NCBI GenBank assembly: GCA_031769625.1
Contig: JAUIMM010000519.1
Span: 6,753,501-6,817,500 of the forward strand
Direction of reading: 5' to 3'
DNA from: Taudactylus pleione
Taxonomy: Eukaryota > Chordata > Amphibia > Anura > Myobatrachidae
Length of the DNA: 64,000 nucleotides
Part shown: one piece after another, positions 24,514 through 35,794 of the stretch
Layout of the letters: every line of letters begins with the position of its first letter
Numbering within the stretch: position 1 is the first letter of the stretch
Made by a program: the position numbers and the translations under genes
Notes under the pieces: model-generated
The model's database searches: none
Told to the model about the DNA's origin: nothing
Seen by the model: only the letters and a program-made list of their open reading frames with translations

Positions 24514-24556
24514 CCTAATATATATATATAATATTATATTGAAATATATATATAAA
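24470..24556. repeat. (TA)n microsatellite
   Basis: Two blocks of TA repeats separated by a short AT-rich segment; the region near 24760 is also TA-rich and received the Tc1 insertion. Confidence 0.9.
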
Positions 24557-24653
24557 TGTCACCAACAGACTGGCACTCTGCTCCTCGAAATGAAATATCA
24601 GCCTGGGTGCCTTCCCTCCAGGCAGCAGCATGCAGCCACAGCCTGAGTGCACA

Positions 24654-24748
24654 GCAGAAAATCGTCAGTGGCACTCACAGGTCTTTATAGAAAATAATTA
24701 TAATTATTTTCTACAAAGACCTGTGAGTGCCACCCACGATTTTCTGCT
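24654..24748. repeat. Near-perfect 95-bp palindrome
   Basis: The arm starting GCAGAAAATCGTCAGTGGCA at 24654 is mirrored by the arm ending CGATTTTCTGC at 24748; the centre is the A/T palindrome TAATTATAATTA. Arms of about 47 bp differ by only a few bases. It ends 15 bp before the Tc1 element and looks like a foldback MITE or hairpin insertion. Confidence 0.85.
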
Positions 24749-24763
24749 AAATAAATATATATA

Positions 24764-26389
24764 CAGTCAGGTGCATAAATATTGGGACATTGACAGAATT
24801 CTCATATTTTGGCCTCTATTCACCACCACAATGGCTTTGAAATGAAACAAACAAGATGAGCTTTAACTGCAGACTTTCAGATTTAATTTGAGGGTAATTA
24901 CATCCAAATCAGGTGAACAGTGTAGGAATTGCAACGGTCTCTATATGTGCCTCCCACTTTTTAAGGGGCCAAAAGTAATGGGACAAACTAAACAATCCCA
25001 AATCTAACTTTCACTTTTTAATACTTTGTTGCAAATCCTTTGCAGGTAATTACAGCCTGAAGTCTGGAATGCATAAACATCACCAGACGCTGGGTTTCAT
25101 CCCTGGTGATGCTCTGCCAGGCCTCTGCTGCAAATGTTTTCAGTTCCTGCTTGCTCTTGGGGCATTTTCCCTTCAGTTTTGTCTTCATCAAGTGAAATGC
25201 ATGCTCAATTGGATTGCATAACATTCCACTTTTTAGCCTTAAAAAACTCTTTAGTTGCTTTTGCAGTATGCTTCGGGTCATTGTCCATCTGCACTGTGAA
25301 GCGCCGTCCAATGAGTTCTGAAGCATTTGACTGAATATGAGCATCTAATATTGCCCAAAACACTTCAGAATTCATTCTGCTGCTTTTGTCAGCAGTCACA
25401 TCATCAATAAATACAAGGGAACCAGTTCCATTGGCAGCCATACATGCCCACGCCATGACACTACCACCACCATGCTTCACTGATGAGGTGGTATGTTTTA
25501 GATCATGAGCAGCTCCTTTCCTTCTCCATACTCTTTCTCTTCCCATCATTCTGGTACAAGTTGATCTTTGTCTCATCTGTCCATAGGATGTTGTTCCAGA
25601 ACTGTAATGGCTTTTTTAGATGTTGTTTGGCAAACTCTAATCTGGTCTTCCTGTTTTTGAGGCTTACCAATGGTTTACATCTTGTGGTGAACCCTCTATA
25701 TTCACTCTTGTGAAGTCTTCTCTTGATTGTTGACTTTGACACATATACACCTACCTCCTGGAGAGTGTTCTTGATTTGGCCAACTGTTGTGAAGGGGTTT
25801 TTCTTCACCAGGGAAATAATTCTTCTGTCATCCACCACAGTTGTTTTCCATGGTCTTCCGGGTCTTTTGGTGTTGCTGAGCTCTCTGGTGCGTTCTTTCT
25901 TTCTAAGAATGTTCCAAACAGTTGATTTGGCCACACCTAATGTTTTTGCTATCTCTCTGATGGGTTTCTTTTGATTTTTCAGCCTAATGATGACTTGCTT
26001 CATTGATAGTGACAACTCTTTGGATCTCATATTGAGAGTCGACAGCAACTGATTCCAAATGCAAATGTCACACCTAGAATCAACTCCAGACCTTTTACCT
26101 GCTTAATTGATAATGAAATAATGAGGGACTAGCCCACACCTGTCCATGAAATCGCTTTTGAGTTGATAGTCCCATTACTTTTGGCCCCTTTAAAAGTGGG
26201 AGGCACATATAGAAACCGTTGTAATTCCTACACCGTTCACCTGATTTGGATGTAATTACCCTCAAATTAAATCTGAAAGTCTGCAGTTAAAGCACATCTT
26301 GTTTGTTTCATTTCAAAGCCATTGTGGTAGTGAATAGAGGCCAAAATATGAAAATTCTGTCAATGTCCCAATATTTATGCACCTGACTG
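24764..26389 (-). mobile_element. Tc1-like element copy 1, 1626 bp
   Basis: Both ends are CAGTCAGGTGCATAAATATT and its inverse, flanked by TA (24762-24763, 26390-26391). Inverted ends extend about 220 bp, to the GGGAGGCACATATAGAAACC block, so this is a long-IR Tc1 type. The transposase frame is on the minus strand. The insertion lies in TA-microsatellite DNA. Confidence 0.95.
25018..26048 (-). pseudogene. Tc1-like transposase, frameshifted
   Basis: About 340 residues when read across frames, the usual Tc1 length. In order: helix-turn-helix paired-like domain (LKNQKKPIREIAKTLGVA, then STVWNIL), the basic GRPW hook region, second HTH (STIKRRLHKS), catalytic block 1 ILWTDETKINLY, block 2 QMDNDPKHTA and block 3 NPIEHAFHLMK (DD34E triad). 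Breaks: a frameshift after the first Asp block (about 25530-25560) and a deletion that removes the SPDL residues just before NPIEH (about 25225), which shifts frame again. DNA binding and the first Asp are intact, yet no full transposase can be made. Confidence 0.92.
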
Positions 26390-26489
26390 TATATATATAT
26401 ATATATATATATATATTGCACAAAAGGTCGAGCTCTCCCTGTAATAAAGATACTTATCCGAGTGCCGGCATACAATCAGTAATAGATTC

Positions 26490-27210
26490 CTTGTCCATGC
26501 GGCACTCCTGACATAAAGAATATCACCCCAACATCGGCATAGTGGTCAATTAACATTTCAGTGCCTTTTTATTTGTAAAAAATGTTGTAGATATTTTTGT
26601 TATGTGGCGATTGGTAAACTATTTTGGCTATTATTGAATTTTGGTTAGACACTGCTGTTCTGATAGTTTCCAAAAACTAGAATAAAAAGGCAGAACGAAA
26701 ACATAACAGTTGTTTCCCTCTATATATTTCTTAAAAAAGAAGCACAGGGAAAATTGTAAAACCACTTTGAATGCCATAATGTATAGGTCAAAGAGTATAA
26801 GTAGAGTAAAAAAAACCTGTTATCTTGTGCCGTCTTTTTTCCTCCAACTACGTAGGCTTTTAGAAAATGTCAAATGAGAACAACAACAGTGAAATTAAAG
26901 TTTGATGATAGGTTGTTTTTAACATCGAGAAAACTTTTATGAGAAGTACTGTAGGAAATATGAGAGCACTCACCAGTCTTCTTCAGGTTCATGCAAATAT
27001 CTGTTTCATTATAGCCACATATTATACAAACATGGTGTCGACGTTTCAGTCCAGGAATGGACTTTTGTCAAGACAGGACAAAATCCTAGATTGAAAGGTA
27101 GGACATGTATATTTTATATTTATCCTGTTGAAAATGCTACAAATAAAAAGGCACTGAAACAATTGACCATTATGCCGCTGTTGGAGTGATATTCTTTATG
27201 CCAGGAGTAC
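26490..27210. mobile_element. Foldback unit with ~85-bp inverted ends and PLE-like ribozyme-type segment
   Basis: 26493-26577 (CATAAAGAATATCACC, CGGCATAGTGGTCAATT, CAGTGCCTTTTTATTTGTA) is the inverted match of 27125-27208. Between them lie a 369-bp segment (26570-26938) that recurs inverted at 40372-40740, and a stretch at 26940-27110 with GTCGACGTTTCAGTCC and GGACTTTTGTCAAG, the pattern found at 3' ends of Penelope-like elements. It may be a composite of PLE-terminal pieces. No protein is evident. Confidence 0.6.
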
Positions 27211-27223
27211 AGCATGGATGAGG

Positions 27224-27300
<77 letters not shown>
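27224..27300. repeat. (TA)n microsatellite
   Basis: TA repeats directly next to the 3' end of PLE copy 1; probably the target of, or generated with, the PLE insertion. Confidence 0.9.
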
Positions 27301-27301
<1 letters not shown>

Positions 27302-30300
27302 CTCGGAGACGGCAGCACTCACTTACAATAATGTCACAGGAACAGGTTAACGATTGCCAACAATTCGATTCTTTAATGTATCGTCATCAGGGTACAAAGA
27401 AAATACATACATAAGTTACTCACCTTATATCCCCACCACATGTGCACGCCCATGGCTGCCGACACAGGGGGAGACACTCTCCAATAATGTCACCGCCGCG
27501 ACCACGCACCGCACAAACTGGAAGCTAGGTATGCGGAAGCAGTGTAGCCCTAAGTTTTCAGTTAAACCTTTTGGAGAAAGTGTTCCCAATTGGTGGATTC
27601 ACACTGTAACAATTTAAAAGAGCGGTTACCACCCCTTGTTGAGGCCGGGATCTGATCGAAGATGATATAGCGTAACACGGATAAGTTGTGTCCAGCCTGA
27701 GTGAAATCCCTCACTACAGGCTGGTAACTAGTGCCTGCTGCAATGGCTGCCCTGATGGCCGAGCGAGGCAGGGCCATACTGTCCCATAAAGTACGGTCCA
27801 TCTTCCCCACATAGCTCAGCCCACAGGGACATGTGATTAAGTAAATAATAAACTTTTACTGGTACAGCTAAGTCTATATCATATCTGGTATCTTTTACCA
27901 CTCATCGGATGACAAAATGTGTCACCAGTGGACATGTACCTGCATGTCAGGCAGTTCAGATGCTTAAAACATTCTCTCTGCTGTTGCAAAAAATTATCTG
28001 GTTCTGATTTGTTGAACTTAGAAATATCAGTTCGTCCTACCCAGTCGCGGATGTTTTTTCCACGACTGTAGCAAGGCATAATTGTTGTATCACCTAATTT
28101 CAAATCATCATCACTTTGTACAATGGGCCATAGTTTTTTCTGATTTATCTAATGTTGTTACTTCTATCGTTGTAATGATTGACCCAAGGAAGTCATTTAA
28201 TATTAGCTGCCTTGTCTCTGGTATGCAATAACTGATTACGAGGAATCAAAATTGCCCGTTCTTTAGCCAATGATAAGAGCTGTATGTTATAGCCTCTCTG
28301 CAGAAACTTATCAAATAGAACATCTATTTTCTCAACAGCATCTTCAAGTTTACTACAGATTCTCCTAGCTCGGATGAACTGGGAGTAAGGTAGCCCATAC
28401 TTTAGGGGTCTCGGGTGAAAACTACTTGCTTGTAATATTGAATTTCTAACGATGGGCTTACTATAAAGCAATGTTGTAATCTGACCATCTTTTTGACTGA
28501 TATGTACATCTAGAAAGTTAATGCTCTCATGGTCCATAGTAAAAGTAAATTTAACTGGACTAAGCAAGTTGTTATGTTCATCCATAAGATCAATAAAACT
28601 TTCCTTTGAGCCTCACCATATCAGAAACAGGTCGTCTATGTATCTGGTGAAAAATACAATGGACCTTGCTACTTCCTCTGTAGAGAAAAAGATGTCTTCC
28701 TCAATGTGGAACATAAATGCATTGGCGTACGATGGGGCCACATTCGACCCCATCACACAACCAATGAGTTGCAAATATAATTTATTATCGTAGAGAAAGT
28801 AATTGCAGGTGAGAATCATGCCCAACAATTTCAACAGCAAATCTATATCAGGGCCCTGATATAGTGGATTATTGGTGACCAACCTTCACACTGCTTCTAT
28901 ACCCTCACCATTGGGGATGATAGTGAATAAGTTAGTAACATCAATGCTACAAAGCCAAAAATTAGGGGGGAATCTTCCTAGTGCCTCAAGCTTGTTCAAA
29001 AATGAGGTTGTGTCTAATAGATGATTCTGGTGTCCCATAATACAAGGCTGTAGCAAAGCATCAAGATACACAGAGGTACATTGGAATAATGACCTGCAGG
29101 CCACAAAAATGGGATGGCCCGGAGGGTTATCCAAGCACTTATGTACCTTGGGAAGGGTATACAAACTGGAATAACCGGATATTTAGGAACCAAGGCCACA
29201 CTTAATTCCTGAGAGATTACCGCTCTATCAGCAGCAGACTGAAGACATGCAACTAAATCATTAGTTTTATCCATATCAAGTAATTTATATACTGTACAAT
29301 CCCTTAGTTGATGTTCTATTTCAGCCTTATATTTTGTCAGATCTTGAATGGCTATCGACCCGCCTTTATCTGTGGGCCGTATTACAATATCTGTATAAGT
29401 TGATAGATCCTTCAAGGCTTGAAATTCAAGAGCGGAAAGATTATTATGAGTAGGAGCTGTCTTACAGTCAATTTTCTTAACTTCTTTATCCAACATATGA
29501 TTGAAGGTTTTCATCGATGTGTTGTTGGAGTAGGGTTCAAAGGTGGATATACCCAAGAGTCTTTTAAGCTGAGGTGGAATGTCTGAAGTAGAGGAAGCCA
29601 TAGGCGTAGTTGTAGATCTATTAAAAAGTTTGCATAATTTCAACTGCCGCTGCAATTTAAATCTCTTGATTTCCCACTCCAAACCATTGAAGTGGGTGGT
29701 GGGAACGAATGTAAGTCCCCTCAATAGAACAGTCCACTCTGGTTCTGTTAGGGGACGTGCAGAAAGATTAAGTATTAGCATCTCCTCTGGAGTGGCGGCC
29801 ATTCCACTCTTCTTCTGCCGCGACCACTGGCCCCCCTGCCTCTTATATTTTCTCCTAGGTCGAGTCCCAATCCTCGGGTTCCTAAAGGGATTTGTGTCAT
29901 AGACATACGACTATTTGTATCAGCAGTGTCAGAATCACTAGTGGTCACACCTTCATGTAAAGAATCTGAATCTTGAGCAAAGCATTGATTATCCCTTCTC
30001 AGAGGTCTTGCTCTGTCACTATGACCACTATGTATCCACTGGTAAACTCTATTATGGTCATAATCATTAATAACCTTACTGAGTTTATTTTTCTTGAATT
30101 GGATCAAGTCACACTTGTATATGGCCATTTGGGAGTTAAGTTTTTCCATCCAATTAGTATTGCTATCAGACTCCAGTATAATTTTATGTGTTGTTTCAAA
30201 ACTACTATTTCTTCTTTCATGCAATTCAGCTCACGACCAGCCTCCTCTATAACAAGGAGCATCAGGTCGTAGCTGCATTTATTTAACACAGCTATCTACC

Positions 30301-30567
30301 GCTTGAGAAAGTCCATCTCTCTTTGTTTAGGTGCCGCCCTAACCTGGAATTTTTGTATTGGAGTATTAGTCTGAGGCAGGACAGGCACATTCTGAGCACA
30401 GACACCCATTGGATTTTACCTTGATTATATTTCCATCATTATTGTGGTGATTACAAGGGTGCATCATGACAAAAGACCTGAGAGATAACACTGAGGATTT
30501 ACAGTATATGAAACAATTAATTTGGCAAAATTGACACAATGACAAAGTATTGTCTTTTTCTGAATCT
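27301..30567 (-). mobile_element. Penelope-like retroelement (PLE) copy 1, near full length
   Basis: Read on minus: a 5' region of about 280 bp (30567-30290), an N-terminal coding part, reverse transcriptase, a GIY-YIG endonuclease and a 3' tail ending at the (TA)n block. The 3' tail carries a CTGATGA ribozyme-like core (27390-27384). At 30567/30568 it meets a plus-strand PLE 3' fragment head to head. RT plus a GIY-YIG nuclease with a Cys-rich linker is the defining architecture of endonuclease-bearing PLEs (Neptune/Poseidon/Penelope group). Confidence 0.9.
27570..30289 (-). pseudogene. PLE polyprotein: RT and GIY-YIG endonuclease, broken
   Basis: The enzyme would nick DNA and copy the element RNA onto the nick. 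In order on the minus strand: N-terminal region ending in an RG-rich stretch (30224-29775); in another frame MAATPEEMLILNLSA (29802); IRPTDKGGSIAI (about 29385); YTLPKVHKCLDNPPG (about 29160); SIDVTNLFTIIPNGEGI; IGCVMGSNVAPSYANAFM (about 28760); catalytic FFTRYIDDLFLIW (28653-28616) followed at once by TGA; NFLDVHISQKDG; Cys-rich linker CFKHLNCLTC (about 27990-27960); and CPCGLSYVGK (about 27815), the GIY-YIG signature. Frameshifts and stops interrupt it near 29170, 28885, 28615, 28190 and 27860, so it is dead. Confidence 0.92.
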
Positions 30568-31269
30568 GGGGTGGTAACCGCTCTCTTAAATTGTTACAGT
30601 GTGAATCCCGTTGGATTTACCAATTGGAAACACTTTCTCCAAAAGGTTTAACTGAAAACTTAGGGCTACACTGCTTTTTGTAATTCTGTATTATAATATG
30701 TGGTCTGATAGTATTATTCCCGAGTCTTGGTTATAGAAGTCTATTACTATGCTTGTGCTATGATGTTTTCTAAGGATCAACGTGATGTTTTCATTGTCTA
30801 TGGACATTGGTCCGGGGCATTTGAATATAACCTCTAGATCTATGTTTATGGATTAGTATAGACTTTAACCAAATGATTGGTATAATTAGGACACGAGTCT
30901 ATTAATATTTTTTTCTAATAATCCTCATTGTTTTTAATGAGTTTTGGCATTACAGGTTTTTTCATGTTTTTATTCGTTTGTTTACACTTGTTCCCATGGC
31001 AGCCATGGATGGGTGTGTGACTGATGTCATGGCTTCCGCATCTTAGCTTCTGGTTTGTGCAGTGCATGGTCACGGCGCTGACTTAATTGGAGAGCATCCC
31101 CTCCGGCCCGGCAGCCATGGGCATGCACATGTGTTGGGAATATAAGGTGAGTAACTCATGTATGCATTCTCTTTGTACACTGATGACGATATATTAAAGT
31201 ATCAAAACTTTGGCAATCGTTGTCCTGTCCCTATGATATTATTGTAATTGAATGCTGCCGCCTCCAAGT
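30568..31269 (+). mobile_element. PLE 3' fragment, plus strand
   Basis: This piece begins at GGGGTGGTAACCGCTC, within the last codons of the GIY-YIG domain, and runs through the PLE 3' tail (CTGATGA core at 31180-31186). It matches 35022-35703 of PLE copy 2 with a handful of substitutions and one ~20-bp indel near 30755. It abuts the 5' end of PLE copy 1 in opposite orientation. Confidence 0.92.
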
Positions 31270-31409
31270 TCTATTGTTGGGCCTATCTGTGGCACCTACG
31301 GAGTGCACAAAGCTGCTGTATATTTATGGGAGAGCCCAGCCCTAACCTGGATTTATATATACATGTACATATATATATGTACATATATATATATATATAT
31401 ATAGTATAG
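31270..31409. repeat. Shared flank and (TA)n/(TACA) microsatellite
   Basis: The unique-looking flank (GGGCCTATCTGTGGCACC onward) and TA/TGTACA microsatellite recur at 35704-35794 plus 37423-37476, where they are split by Tc1 copy 2. This is the empty version of that insertion site. Confidence 0.88.
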
Positions 31410-32447
31410 TAGGGGTGAGCGGGTTCGGATTTCTGAAATCGCCTTCCGGATCTCGCGGGTTTTGGATTCTATAAAAGGTACCCGCGTCGGTGCCATTTTC
31501 TCACTCGGCTGTGGACAGTGAAGAGGGAGGGTGGGAGTTAGGGCTGGCTGGGCTGTGTAGTGTTGTGCTGTGCTGTGCTGCGCTGTGCTGCTGTTGTCCA
31601 TAGGAGCTGTGTTCACTCCTCCAAAGTCCATAGGGGCTGGCTTGGCTGTGTGGTGCAGTTTGTTGTCCATAGGGGCTGGCTGGGCTGTGTTGTGCAGTCA
31701 GCTGTCCATAGGGGCTGTGTCCACTCCAAAGTCTATAGGGCCTGGCTGGGCTGTGTTGTGCAGTGTCCCAGTCCTAAAGGGATGCTGTAGTGTTGTCCAG
31801 GGGGTGCTCTGTCCATCTGGGGTGCTCCACCCAAGGGCAAAAAAAATATATATTTGTTTCTGTGTTTGTGAATTGTGTGCGCAGTAGCCGCACGTGCATC
31901 AACAAAGTAGCGCCAAGCGTGCGCCTGTGTCATAAGTAAAGGGCCGGCTGGCTTGACCGTTAAAGGGTGCTGTAATCCCCAAAGTGCACTCCAAAAAATA
32001 TTTTTTTCTGTGTTTGTGAATTGTGTGCGCAGTAGCCGCACATGCATCAACAAAGTAGCGCCAAGCGTGCACCTGTGTCATAAGTAAAGGGCCAGCTGGC
32101 TCATCTGTTAAAGAGTGCTGATACCCTCAAAGTGCATTCCAAAAAATATTTTTTTTCTGTGTTTTTGAATTGTGTGCACTGTACGTGCATCCTCAAAGCA
32201 GCAGCGCCAAGTGTGCGTCTGTCCGTTAAAGGGTGGTGTAACCCCCAAAGTGCACTCCAACAAAAATAAAACATTTTCTTCTGTGTTTTTGAATTGTGTG
32301 CACTGTACGTGCATTCTCAAAGCAGCAGCACCAAGCGTGCGTCTGTCTGTTAAAGGGTGGTGTAACCCCCAAAGTGCACTCCAACAAAAATAAAACATTT
32401 TCTTCTGTGTTTGTGAATTGTGTGCACTCTACGTGCATCCTCAAAGC
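31410..32447 (+). mobile_element. Truncated hAT copy (5' end and part of array)
   Basis: Begins TAGGGGTGAGCGGGTTCGG with the same left flank as hAT element 2 (37477) and follows it through the TATA region (TATAAAAGG at about 31473), the CTG-rich leader and about five array units, then stops abruptly at CATCCTCAAAGC joined to PLE sequence. Relative to element 2 it lacks about 100 bp just inside the end (after TTCTGAAATC). There is no right end. Confidence 0.92.
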
Positions 32448-35400
32448 TCATAAAATTACACTGGAGTCTGATAGCAATACTAATTGGATGGAAAAACTTA
32501 ACTCCCAAATGGCCATATACAAGTGTGACTTGATCCAATTCAAGAAAAATAAACTCAGTAAGGTTATTAATGATTATGACCATAATAGAGTTTACCAGTG
32601 GATACATAGTGGTCATAGTGACAGAGCAAGACCTCTGAGAAGGGATAATCAATGCTTTGCTCAAGATTCAGATTCTTTACATGAAGGTGTGACCACTAGT
32701 GATTCTGACACTGCTGATACAAATAGTCGTATGTCTATGACACAAGTCCCTTTAGGAATGTGTACCCGAGGATTGGGACTCGACCTAGGAGAAAATATAA
32801 GAGGCAGGGGGGCCAGTGGTCGCGGCAGAAGAAGAGTGGAATGGCCGCCACTCCAGAGGAGATGCTAATACTTAATCTTTCTGCACATCCCCTAACAGAA
32901 CCAGAGTGGACTGTTCTATTGAGGGGACTTACATTTGTTCCCACCACCCACTTCAATGGTTTGGAGTGGGAAATCAAGAGATTTAAATTGCAGCGGCAGT
33001 TGAAATTATGCAAACTTTTTAATAGATCTACAACTACGCCTATGGCTTCCTCTACTTCAGACATTCCACCTCAGCTTAAAAGACTCTTGGGTATATCCAC
33101 CTTTGAACCCTACTCCAACAACACATCGATGAAAACCTTCAATCATATGTTGGATAAAGAAGTTAAGAAAATTGACTGTAAGACAGCTCCTACTCATAAT
33201 AATCTTTCCGCTCTTGAATTTCAAGCCTTGAAGGATCTATCAACTTATACAGATATTGTAATACGGCCCACAGATAAAGGCGGGTCGATAGCCATTCAAG
33301 ATCTGACAAAATATAAGGCTGAAATAGAACATCAACTAAGCAATTGTACAGTATATACATTACTAGATATGGATCCAACTAAGATCTTCAGTAATGATTT
33401 AGTTGCATGTCTTCAGTCTGCTGCTGATAGAGGGGTAATCTCTCAGGAATTAAGTGTGGCCTTGGTTCCTAAATATCCAGTTATTCCAGTTTTGTATACC
33501 TTTCCCAAGGAGCACAAGTGCTTGGATAACCCTCCAGGCCATCCCATTATTGTGGCCCGGGGGTCGTTATTCCAATGTACCTCTGTGTATCTTGATGCTT
33601 TGCTACAGCCTTGTATTATGGGATACCAGAATCATCTATTAGACACCACCTTATTTTTGAACAAGCTTGAGGCACTAGGAAGAATCCCCCATAATTATTG
33701 GCTTTGTAACATTGATGTTACTAACTTATACACTATAATCCCTAATGGTGAGGGTATAGAAGCAGTGTGCAGGTTGGTCACCAATAATCCACTATATCAG
33801 GGCCCTGATATAGATTTGTTGTTGGAATTGTTGGGCATGATTCTTACCCGCAATTGCTTTCTCTACGATAATAAATTATATTTGCAACTCATTGGTTGTG
33901 CGATGGGGTCGAATGTGGCCCCATCGTATGCCAATGCATTTATGTTCCACATTGAGGAAGACATCTTTTTCTCTAGAGAGGAAGTAGCAAGGTCCATTGT
34001 ATTTTTCACCAGATACATACTAGACCTGTTTCTGATATGGTGAGGGTCAAAGGAAAGTTTTATTGATCTTATAGATGAACATAAGAAATTGCTTAGTCCA
34101 GTTAAATTTACTTCTACTATGGACCATAAGAGCGTTAACTTTCTAGATGTACATATCAGTCAAAAAGATGGTCAGATTACAACATCGTTTTATAGTAAGC
34201 CCACCGATAGAAATTCAATATTACATGCAAGTAGTTTTCACCTGAGACCCCTAAAGTATGGGCTACCTTACTCCCAGTTCATCCGAGCTAGGAGAATCTG
34301 TAGTAAACTTGAAGATGTTGTTGAGAAAATAGATGTTCTATTTGATAAGTTTCTGCAGAGAGGCTATAACAATACAGTTGTTATCATTTGCTAAAGAATG
34401 GGCACTTTTGATTCCTCATGATCAGTTACTGCGTACCAGAGACAAGGCAGCTAATATTAAACGATTTCCTTGGGTCAATCATTACAACGATAAAAGTAAC
34501 AACATTAGGTACATCAGAAAAAACTATGGCCCATTGTTCAAAGTGATGATGGTTTGAAATTAGGTGATACAACAATTATGCCTTGCTACAGTCGTGTAAA
34601 AAACATCCCCGACTGAGTGGTATGAACTGATATTTCTAAGTTCAACAAATCAGAACCAGATAATTTTTTGCGACAGCGGAGAGGATGTTTTAAGCACCTG
34701 AACTGCCTGACATGCAGGCAAATATCCACTGGTGACACATTTTGTCATCCGTTGAGTGGTAAAAGATACCAGATACGATATAGACTTAGCTGTACCAGTA
34801 AAAGTTTATTATTTACTTAATTACATGTTCCTGCGGGCTGAGCTATGTGGGGAAGATGGACCATACTTTACGGGACTCTATGACACTGCTTTGCTCGGCC
34901 ATCAGGGCAGCCATTGCAGCAGGCACAAGTGACCAGCCTGTAGTGAGGCATTTTACTCAGGCTGGACACAACTTATCCGCGTTACACTATATCATCATTG
35001 ATCAGATCCCGGCCTCAACAAGGGGTGGTAACCGCTCTCTTAAATTGTTACAGTGTGAATCCCGTTGGATTTACCAATTGGAAACACTTTCTCCAAAAGG
35101 TTTAACTGAAAACTTAGGGCTACACTGCTTTTTGTAATTCTATATTATAATATGTGGTCTGATAGTATTATTCCCGAGTCTTGGTTATAGAAGTCTATTA
35201 CTATGCTTGTGCTAGTGATGTTTTCATTGTCTATGGACATTGGTCCGGGGCATTTGAATATAACCTCTAGATCTATGTTTATGGATTAGTATAGACTTTA
35301 ACCAAATGATTGGTATAATTAGGACACGAGTCTATTAATTTTTTTTTCTAATAATCCTCATTGTTTTTAATGAGTTTTGGCATTACAGGTTTTTTCATGT

Positions 35401-35703
35401 TTTTATTCGTTTGTTTACACTTGTTCCCATGGCAGCCATGGATGGGTGTGTGACTGATGTCATGGCTTCCGCATCTTAGCTTCTGGTTTGTGCAGTGCAT
35501 GGTCACGGCGCTGACGTAATTGGAGAGCGTCCCCTCCGGCCCGGCAGCCATGGGCATGCACATGTGTTGGGAATATAAGGTGAGTAACTCATGTATGCAT
35601 TCTCTTTGTACCCTGATGACGATATATTAAAGTATCAAAACTTTGGCAATCGTTGTCCTGTCCCTATGATATTATTGTAATTGAATGCTGCCGCCTCCAA
35701 GTT
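32448..35703 (+). mobile_element. Penelope-like element copy 2, 5'-truncated
   Basis: Plus-strand homologue of copy 1, starting about 380 bp inside its 5' end (CATAAAATTACACTGG at about 32450) and ending at the same 3' terminus near 35703. It is joined on the left to array sequence of a truncated hAT, but no hAT sequence continues on its right, so this is not a simple insertion into the hAT. The 3' tail has CTGATGA at 35613-35619. Confidence 0.92.
32449..35137 (+). pseudogene. PLE copy 2 RT and GIY-YIG reading frame, broken
   Basis: The longest intact stretch (32760-34043) covers the N-terminal domain and the complete RT core: RPTDKGGSIAI, LYTFPKEHKCLDNPPG, NIDVTNLYTIIPNGEGI, IGCAMGSNVAPSYANAFM and FFTRYILDLFLIW. 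The catalytic box reads YILDL where copy 1 has YIDDL, so a catalytic Asp is lost. TGA follows LFLIW, as in copy 1, and the same frame then continues with NFLDVHISQKDG to 34394, shifts, passes a badly damaged Cys-rich linker (34560-34800), and ends with CGLSYVGKMD (about 34840) and the rest of the GIY-YIG domain to 35137. It is non-functional. Confidence 0.92.
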
Positions 35704-35794
35704 CTATTGTTGGGCCTATTTGTGGCACCTACGGAGAGCACAAAGCTGCTGTATATTTATGGGAGAGCCCAGCCCTAACCTCGATTTATATATA

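Noticed and set aside
27214..27414. Frame with alternating Ile/Tyr
   Set aside because: It reads through (TA)n next to the PLE end.
31560..31887. Frames rich in Cys/Val/His (CCAVL...VHRG) in the hAT leader, also at 37727-38054
   Set aside because: They arise from CTG/TGTGCTG simple repeats in the leader; the opposite strand gives AQHSTAQH-type frames.
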